Positions 57,595 to 64,000 of a stretch of DNA of 64,000 bases are shown here, one piece after another. The stretch comes from Marthasterias glacialis (lineage: Eukaryota > Echinodermata > Asteroidea > Forcipulatida > Asteriidae): NCBI GenBank assembly GCA_911728455.2, contig OU452219.1, positions 17,665,397 through 17,729,396 of the forward strand, written 5' to 3'. How positions within the stretch are numbered: position 1 is the first letter of the stretch; every line of letters begins with the position of its first letter. The notes under the pieces were generated by a model. The model ran no database searches. It saw only the letters and a program-made list of their open reading frames with translations, and had not been told where the DNA came from. A program made the position numbers and the translations under genes.

Positions 57595-60182
57595 TCTTCA
57601 CCACCAGCCGAGGAACTTCACGATAAGTGTCGAGCCTTGGAGGATAATACTGAGAACATCAACTTACCTCTACCATGCCATCATCCTGCCTTGAAGTCTC
57701 TGCTGTCTGACTTACTAAATCCCTATGCCCAGGAGAGAGCAGAACATCAGAATGTAAATCATCCTTACCTAGAGCTAATCGCCAAGCAGCGAGAGATTGT
57801 CACTGATGCCAAAGAGCAGTGGGTACAATGTGAGAACATCCACTCTCGGAAAGTACAGGGAGCCCAGAGTGAGCTAGATAAAGATTTAGCGTAAGTAAAA
57901 TCAAAGTTTGAATTTCAGGGGAAAAATGAAATGAGCAGTAGACGTGTATACTCCAGGTTGAGAAATTCTTTTGATATCTTTGTGCTCATTGCTAAAAGAA
58001 AATTTTAAATGATAAAATATTGTTTGATTTTTGCAAGAGTAAATTCATGTTCATCTTTAAGTTTTCAATTTATGCACCATCAAACCTAGCCCTGGAGGCC
58101 TTTTACTTTCGTATAAATCCGGGGCAGAACGGAAAAGCTACCTGCCTTTTTCATCCATTTTTTCAATGAAATTTGAGAGTAATTAAAACATTCATAGTTC
58201 TAATCAACTCAAATTATTTTCAGTTTAAATGTGCATTTCCATTCACATGTTGAAACACTTATGGTGGTTTTAGGTACTTAAAAAGAAGTGACAACCATTA
58301 GAAAAACGGTTAACATAGTGGTAGATAAGTGGTACCGTTTATTGTGTTTCCTGAAGTCTTTGTAATTAATGAGGTTTCAAATCAATTCAAACTAATCATT
58401 TGTTTTCAACGGGCAGACGATGCTGTTATGTGGCAATTTTGCCTCATAAAACAGCATAGCTGTAGATGATGTCAATCACAAGGGGTCTTTAAATATTGCA
58501 AAAGGAGACTTTACAAAAGGAGACGTTAAAGTGTGGCAAGAGACAAATAATTGCCCATTGTTTGAAGTAGATGTTTGCATGTGCACATTTCTGTTAATAA
58601 CGGATTTACCCGGCAAGTTCTGCTGCCATCTATCCTGCCCAAATATCGCCCATTACTTGATTCAGGTTAATCATACAACTGCAGTTCTTGATGCATTGGT
58701 ATACAGGTCGGCTCAATGGTTTCCTCCCTGCCTTCCACTTCTGTGACATCAGTTCAAATCTGGACTGGAGCCTTGCATGTGGATTGGGTTTTCAGTCGTA
58801 CCTGACTGTGTGGGTTTTCCCTATTTGGGGTTGTCCTCCCACACCTGAAACTGAAACAATTTTCATCATCTTCTCTATAATAAAGGAAATGGAGAGTCTG
58901 ACCCAGAAGAATGAAGAGACAACTAAGATGGTGAAGTTACTCAGGCAAGATGTGGACATATTACAGGATGAACTCAGTGAAGACGAGCGCCAAGAAGGTT
59001 TGTAGATGAAGTTCTTGAGGAAATCTAAAAACATCGGCTCTTAAGAAGGCTTGATCATTTTATTTTGTTCATTTCCTATAATTTTATTTAAAAATCCAAG
59101 TAACAGCTGAACTATGTAAAAATTTACAAAGGGGATCTTCTTCACTGTTTTGCCATATTTCTAAATGCCTTCATTAGTTAAAGTCGTTAAATTTTGCTTG
59201 GGTAAAGAGTGGCAAATTGTTCGAAAACTTAACAACAAAATCAAATATCGTTTTTCAAATGAACTCTTTCGTAAACATTAAAAAATGAGTGATATAGTAC
59301 ATGAAAAATCAGTCTAAAAGTGATTACTTCCAGGTAATTGAGCCTTGTTTGTTTTTCATCAGTCAAAGAGAAACTGCTGAACAGGATCACTGATTTGAGA
59401 AAGTACCTTCAAGTCTCCACTGATGCAGACCTTACAGAGGGCCCAACTCATGGCAAGCACCTATCACGTCAGATTCCAGTGTCTGAAACATAAATTCCCT
59501 CTACCTGCTGAAGTTGAAGAACTCTCTGGAGATCCCTCTACTCTAGATCAAGCCATTAAATGTTTAGAACAGACTGGAAATTAGAGGTGAGTTTTAGTTA
59601 GAGAGAGACTTGGGACTTATATTCCGGGCGGCTTATATACCGACATGTTAAGTAAGCTTCGGCAATTTTGACTAATATTGACTAAATTATAAAATGGCAA
59701 ATTCGTCCGGCTTCAATATATTTACCAACATTTACAAATAATCGGGGAAAAAGAACGAAGCGGTTGTATATTCTCATGTTAGTTCTGCACTTGCCTGTGC
59801 AACACTGTGTGTAGTGTCATTGTGTGCAGTGCTGTTGGTACAACTTACGACATGATCCAGTGCTAGTGTGATTGCGTGCTCAACTCTGTGGTCAGACTCC
59901 TCACTCATTTTAACATAGTAAGCACATTCTACAAAAAGGGCACCACACTTCGAAGGACTAGACTGGCCAAGGACACATTCTGTGCAAATTTGAAAATGTG
60001 TACAGACTGCATGGCCTTGATAGTACAAACTTAAAGGTGTAAATGACGGGAGACATGAGGGAAGTCTAATTAGAACAATGACGTAATGGAAAATGCTTGG
60101 GCTGATCAACATAGTTTTTTAACTTATTTACGGCAAGTCAAATGCTTTTTCGGGCAGTAATAAGTTATTATGTTATTTTTAC

Positions 60183-60456
60183 AAGGTGCTGTGGCGCAAT
60201 CTGCAGCCAACCATAACAGAAAATACCGGGGCAAACCCCTTCTCTTAACGATAAGTGTACATGTTTTTTTTATGTCAGTTACACAACACTCGGGACCTAC
60301 AGCTTTACGTCCCATCCAAAGGACGAAGCAATAACGGTTAAGTGTCTTGCCTAAGGACACAAGTGTCAAAACTGGGACTCAAACCCACACTCTGTTGATC
60401 AGAAACACCAGAGCTTGATTCCTATGTGCTCAACAGCTTGGCCACGACACACTCTT
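60183..60456 (-). repeat. SINE family B copy in unit 2
   Basis: Counterpart of 52530-52803, no change noticed. Confidence 0.8.
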
Positions 60457-61453
60457 ATGCTAGTGAACCATCCCTTAAAATGTAGTTTGATTTGTGAAGG
60501 AAATAATTGCAGACAAGAATATTTCTTAATTATTTTCTGTTAATTGACAGTCATGGTGAGACAGTGGACACCGCCATGGACATCAGTCAAATGAGTTCCC
60601 TTTCTCAAGATACCATTAAATCAGAGGCATCAGAAGGGTCAGGCCAGGAGTCAGATACAGAAAATACTAGCACAGGTGAGCAAAGACGAGTCTGATTTTA
60701 TCCTAAAAGCACATTAGATGGTGAGGGAGAGAAAACTTGCTTGTTAAATATTTTCTTCGTCAGACTTGTGGCTCAAGGAGGCCTGGATCATCCTGACCTA
60801 CCCTACCTCATGCCCCTAACCACATGCCCAAACCACCGAAGCACTGAGCTTCCTACCAACTTCCCATACCATCCAAAACTGCTCATGAGAAACATGGCCT
60901 CTAAGGAAACATCTTGTGTTAACCACTGTTGAGGGCATGGCTCTTGTAATTAGGTCATCTGAAATTTCTCTTTGGTGGTTTGCAGTTGCACCATCAACCA
61001 TTACTCTGATCAAACTCTTGTTCTTGTCAAGAAACATTTCCTAAAAGTTTCTACAACCTAACCTTACATTGTCCTATCACCACTAAGAAGTTCCAAAGAC
61101 CTAATATTCATGAAGGTGAATACCATGATGGTAGATGTTTAAATGTAGCAATAATTTATTAATTTATAAATCTTATATATTTACCAACTTTGTGTTTCCT
61201 TAGGTAACCTTGTTCTGCTATTTTAAATTTTTTAAAGATGGCAGCAATGGGAAAACTTCCAAGATGGAGAAGACACCAAAGTTCCCAAAGAAGATCTCCA
61301 TCACGATTCAGGCAAAGGAAGGCTCAAGGTGATTAGAGGGACACCAAGAATTACAAACAGAGCAGTCCAGACATCATGGACAAACTCTCTGTGAGTACAG
61401 ATCCCTCGCAACTGAAATCAGTCATTGTAGAGGGGTCAGGATTGAAAGCGGCC

Positions 61454-62106
61454 GTCTGTTGGCATAAGGGTGTATCTCATACTTAAACCTTTTTTGAGAT
61501 TTTTTGCTTTTAAGCAAATTTGAGGGCGCTCTTTCCAACTATTCAAGTTTCAATTCGAAGCGAGTTATCGTTTAGAAGATAGCATGTGCTATCTTTGACA
61601 TTTTTTCCAAGTAATGGTATAGTTTGTCTGGCACAATGGCGTATGTTCTAGATACACCCTCTATAAATTTAAGTTAATAAGTGTATCTATTATTTACATA
61701 TGTTTGCCAAAAAAATAGCGCTGGTCTTTTTTTAAATTGATTTACCAAAATAGTGTATGTCCGGATAGACTGTTTTGCCAAAAAATTGTCTAAATAGAAA
61801 ACACGTTCAGAGAAGCTAACTACCATTTTGCATTCATTTGCCAGGAAGTAAGTTGGTCCGATTCCCTCGTGTTAATTTGCAAAAATGGTGTAACTACAAG
61901 ATACACCTTTTTGCCAGAAAAGAAACACTGCTGTATTAAAACATGTTAAATCAATGTTAAAGCACATCACTGTTGAGATGTATCTACAATTAAACCTTGT
62001 CCTCTTGAAACAAATCCATTCATAAATTATTTGGTGTGTTTTGAATGTCTAAGTTACCCATACTGCCAACAAGGTATTTTGAGATACACCCTTCTGCCAG
62101 ACAAAT
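61454..62106. mobile_element. 650-bp inverted-repeat element, copy 3
   Basis: Counterpart of 46151-46803, intact ends. Confidence 0.65.
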
Positions 62107-63127
62107 ACAACCATAAATAACATGCACATAATGATACAAGAATGGAAGCATTTACAGACACTTTATCAATGTTGAGCTGGGGCTTTAAAGGATGTGTACA
62201 CAACATAATAGTTTTTTGAGAAATTAATATTTTCAACTAGTTTGATCTCCCGAGACTAACACTTGATGCTTTTAACAGTGAAAACATATAGGCTTAAGGT
62301 CATAATAGGCCTAATGTATTTTTTCCCAACTATTTTCTTGTGGCTCCAATGACCGATTGAGCCTAGATTTTCAGGTTTGTTATTTTATGTATGTTGGGCA
62401 CAATTGGTTGATCGGTCGATCATGATGCTTTATTGGTCGATCTCGCTGCCAGCAGTCCCAACACTTTCTCTTTCAATTCACAACTGTGGAGGACTTATTG
62501 TAAAGCTACTTTACAGAATTGGTGAAGCAGTGTAGTGCAGTCTAGTGTTCTTTGATTCACTAAGCACCCACATGTACCTTGGACTGTTAAGTATTTATTG
62601 AAAGCAAACACTAGCTCGAAAATTCACTTGAAAACCTTATCTGTAAACTTTTAATTTATTTATTTTGTTCCACAGATAAAAATATTCGGTAGATATACCT
62701 ACTATAAAAAGATGGAAAAATATGAAAGACATACTTCAAAGTTTAAAATAAGCAAAGAACATAAAACAAGAATGGGCCATAAGGATGATGAAAAATGTGC
62801 TTAAGAAAGTGTTAAATTGTTCAAAAAAGGAATTACTATTGATAATATTTGTTCTTTTCCAGACCATTTCATATTCCGGGGAGGTAACACTGAGCCAAAG
62901 GATGAAGATCTTGCTGCTTGGTCTGGTATCGTTGGTGTACAGCATCAGGGCTGTTCCTGTGAATGATAATGAACTGATTCACTGGGCTTTACTGGTGGCT
63001 GGATCGTCTGGCTGGTACAACGACAGACATCAGGTAAAAAAGTCTAGAACAGGAATGTAGAACCTTTGTGGTCCTATTTCATTTCTTTACAAAAACAAAA
63101 AGTTTCTTCACCACTGTCATTAAATAA

Positions 63128-63267
63128 GGGAATAAAAGAGTACTGACCAAGGTCTTAAACGGCCATTTAAAACCGGCAGGGTTGTGACTTGGTCCTTTAT
63201 CCCACGGCCATGACCCTGCAAGGTTTTAAAGTCCCATTTAAGACCGAGTCACTACGCTTTTATTCCC
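63128..63267. repeat. 140-bp hairpin element, copy 3
   Basis: Counterpart of 47914-48053. Confidence 0.75.
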
Positions 63268-64000
63268 ATTCATAAATGCCCTTTTTGTTAGAAAAGTAGA
63301 AAAATCTGTGGAACGTTTCTGTTTTTGAATTTAGTTTTCAGTTCTTGCCTTGTCCTGGGGCTCCATTTTGTAAGGGTCGACGCTCAACAGTTGCGCGTAC
63401 GCGCGTGTACTAATAGACTTTAAATCTGTACCGGTATGAAGTGATTGCGCTACGGGTAAATTAGCACCCATGCAAGCTTGTACGCCAACATGCGTGCGGC
63501 TTTAATAAGCACAGAATGCGCCTTCACAGCTCCAGATTTGTCTTTATCAGCCGTTTAAAACCAGTTTTAAACAGTCATGTGACCACCTTCCAAGCAATAG
63601 GAATAACAGTCGGGTTGCCTCTTCATCATCCGACGCTGGTAGTGCATAACTCAAAATAAACCTCTTTTGTCGTAGAATAGGGCCTTCCGGTTGAGTTTAG
63701 TAAACAGTAATATCATTTAAATCAATGTCACAACATAAAAATTTAATCAAAGGGCTTAGTAACTGTGTTATTATTACCAGAAGCCGACATTTGGTGTGAC
63801 TCTGTCAGTCACTGCACGTAGTTTGTCATCAGCTGAGATGGCGTAGTACCCACTACAGGTCAGGTGATGACATCTAAACATTGGTCGCGCAATCGGTCTA
63901 TTGGTAATACTGAAATCATTTTTATTTTTTGAATTATTTTAAATCTCTGCTTTATTCTGATTCTTCCTGCCACAGGCTGCAATATTCAGTGGCATGAAGC

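Larger units (their letters stand above)
52923..59493 (+). pseudogene. Array gene copy 2 (exons A-G)
   Basis: Exons at 52923-53022, 53586-53738, 55293-55463, 56405-56913, 57608-57890, 58886-58997 and 59363-59493, all with the splice sites of copy 1. Exon A here can be extended leftwards to an acceptor, CTGTTAATTGACAG at 52899, giving in-frame SHGETVDTAMD; this is a product of the duplication junction. It has the same exon B break, the same TGA in exon D (plus a 5-bp insertion), the same one-base misfit of E to F and the same exon G shift. Exon E has one missense change (QQEI to QREI). Confidence 0.6.
52903..60555 (+). repeat. 7.65 kb tandem unit, copy 2
   Basis: 7653 bp. At its left junction the base before GTGAGACAG is preceded by TTAATTGACAGTCATG, unlike copy 1. 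Differences from copy 1 include single bases, the missing 8 bp near 54968 and an extra 5 bp near 56510. Gene content and order are unchanged. Confidence 0.95.
60556..64000 (+). repeat. 7.65 kb tandem unit, copy 3 (cut by window end)
   Basis: Continues at the same register as copies 1 and 2, ending inside exon D. It lacks about 90 bp near 62206, between ACAACAT and AATAGTTTT, that are present in the other two. It retains the 8 bp missing from copy 2. The array may continue beyond the window. Confidence 0.95.
60576..64000 (+). pseudogene. Array gene copy 3 (exons A-D start, partial)
   Basis: Exons A 60576-60675, B 61238-61390, C 62863-63033 and the first 25 bases of D from 63976. The exon B break is shared with copies 1 and 2. 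Exon C has one missense change (LVNSI to LVYSI). It has the same junction-derived acceptor before exon A as copy 2. Confidence 0.6.

Overview
This is eukaryotic, AT-rich, intron-dominated animal DNA. It has long non-coding stretches, GT-AG (and one GC-AG) exon borders, tRNA-derived SINEs, many short foldback elements (MITEs) and a decayed BEL/Pao retroelement. The repeat types, such as foldbacks with TTTCATAAAGCTGC-type ends and hAT-like elements with GGCGTAGCC ends around G-runs, suggest a marine invertebrate deuterostome, most likely an echinoderm. That is an inference from sequence style; there is no rRNA or mitochondrial marker to prove it.

Left part (1-45,250). Coding content is sparse. 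The best gene has two exons: an N-terminal exon at 8713-8810, which ends at a GC donor, and a C-terminal exon at 27936-28545. A 19 kb intron separates them. They join in frame into a predicted 235-residue single-pass membrane protein that I do not recognise. Weaker candidates are a first exon at 22884-22980, a signal-anchor first exon at 35695-35829 and a possible terminal exon at 39591-39700. The rest is non-coding DNA with repeats: a 24-bp minisatellite (3712-4474), several foldbacks, two TTAA-flanked MITE families, hAT-like MITEs (two with exact 8-bp target duplications), a TA-flanked element, local tandem duplications, two tRNA-derived SINE families and a frameshifted BEL/Pao pol fragment (42640-44370).

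Right part (45,252-64,000). This is a head-to-tail array of a 7.65 kb unit: two full copies and the start of a third, which runs off the window. By eye the copies differ by roughly 1 % plus a few small indels. Each unit carries the same exon set of one gene: an acidic Ser-rich N-terminus, a hydrophobic exon, a Ser/Asp-rich exon and a coiled-coil C-terminus. The coiled coil faintly recalls kinetochore ZWINT, but only weakly. Most exon borders and phases fit, yet the same stops and frameshifts occur in all readable copies, so the array looks like amplification of an already broken gene, unless my splice model is wrong. Only copy 1 has an upstream leader exon. In copies 2 and 3 the first exon is fused at the duplication junction to sequence supplying a new splice acceptor.

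The genes do not form an evident pathway. The main story is genome structure: a recent gene-bearing tandem array, nested transposon insertions, and one MITE that landed in a splice donor.
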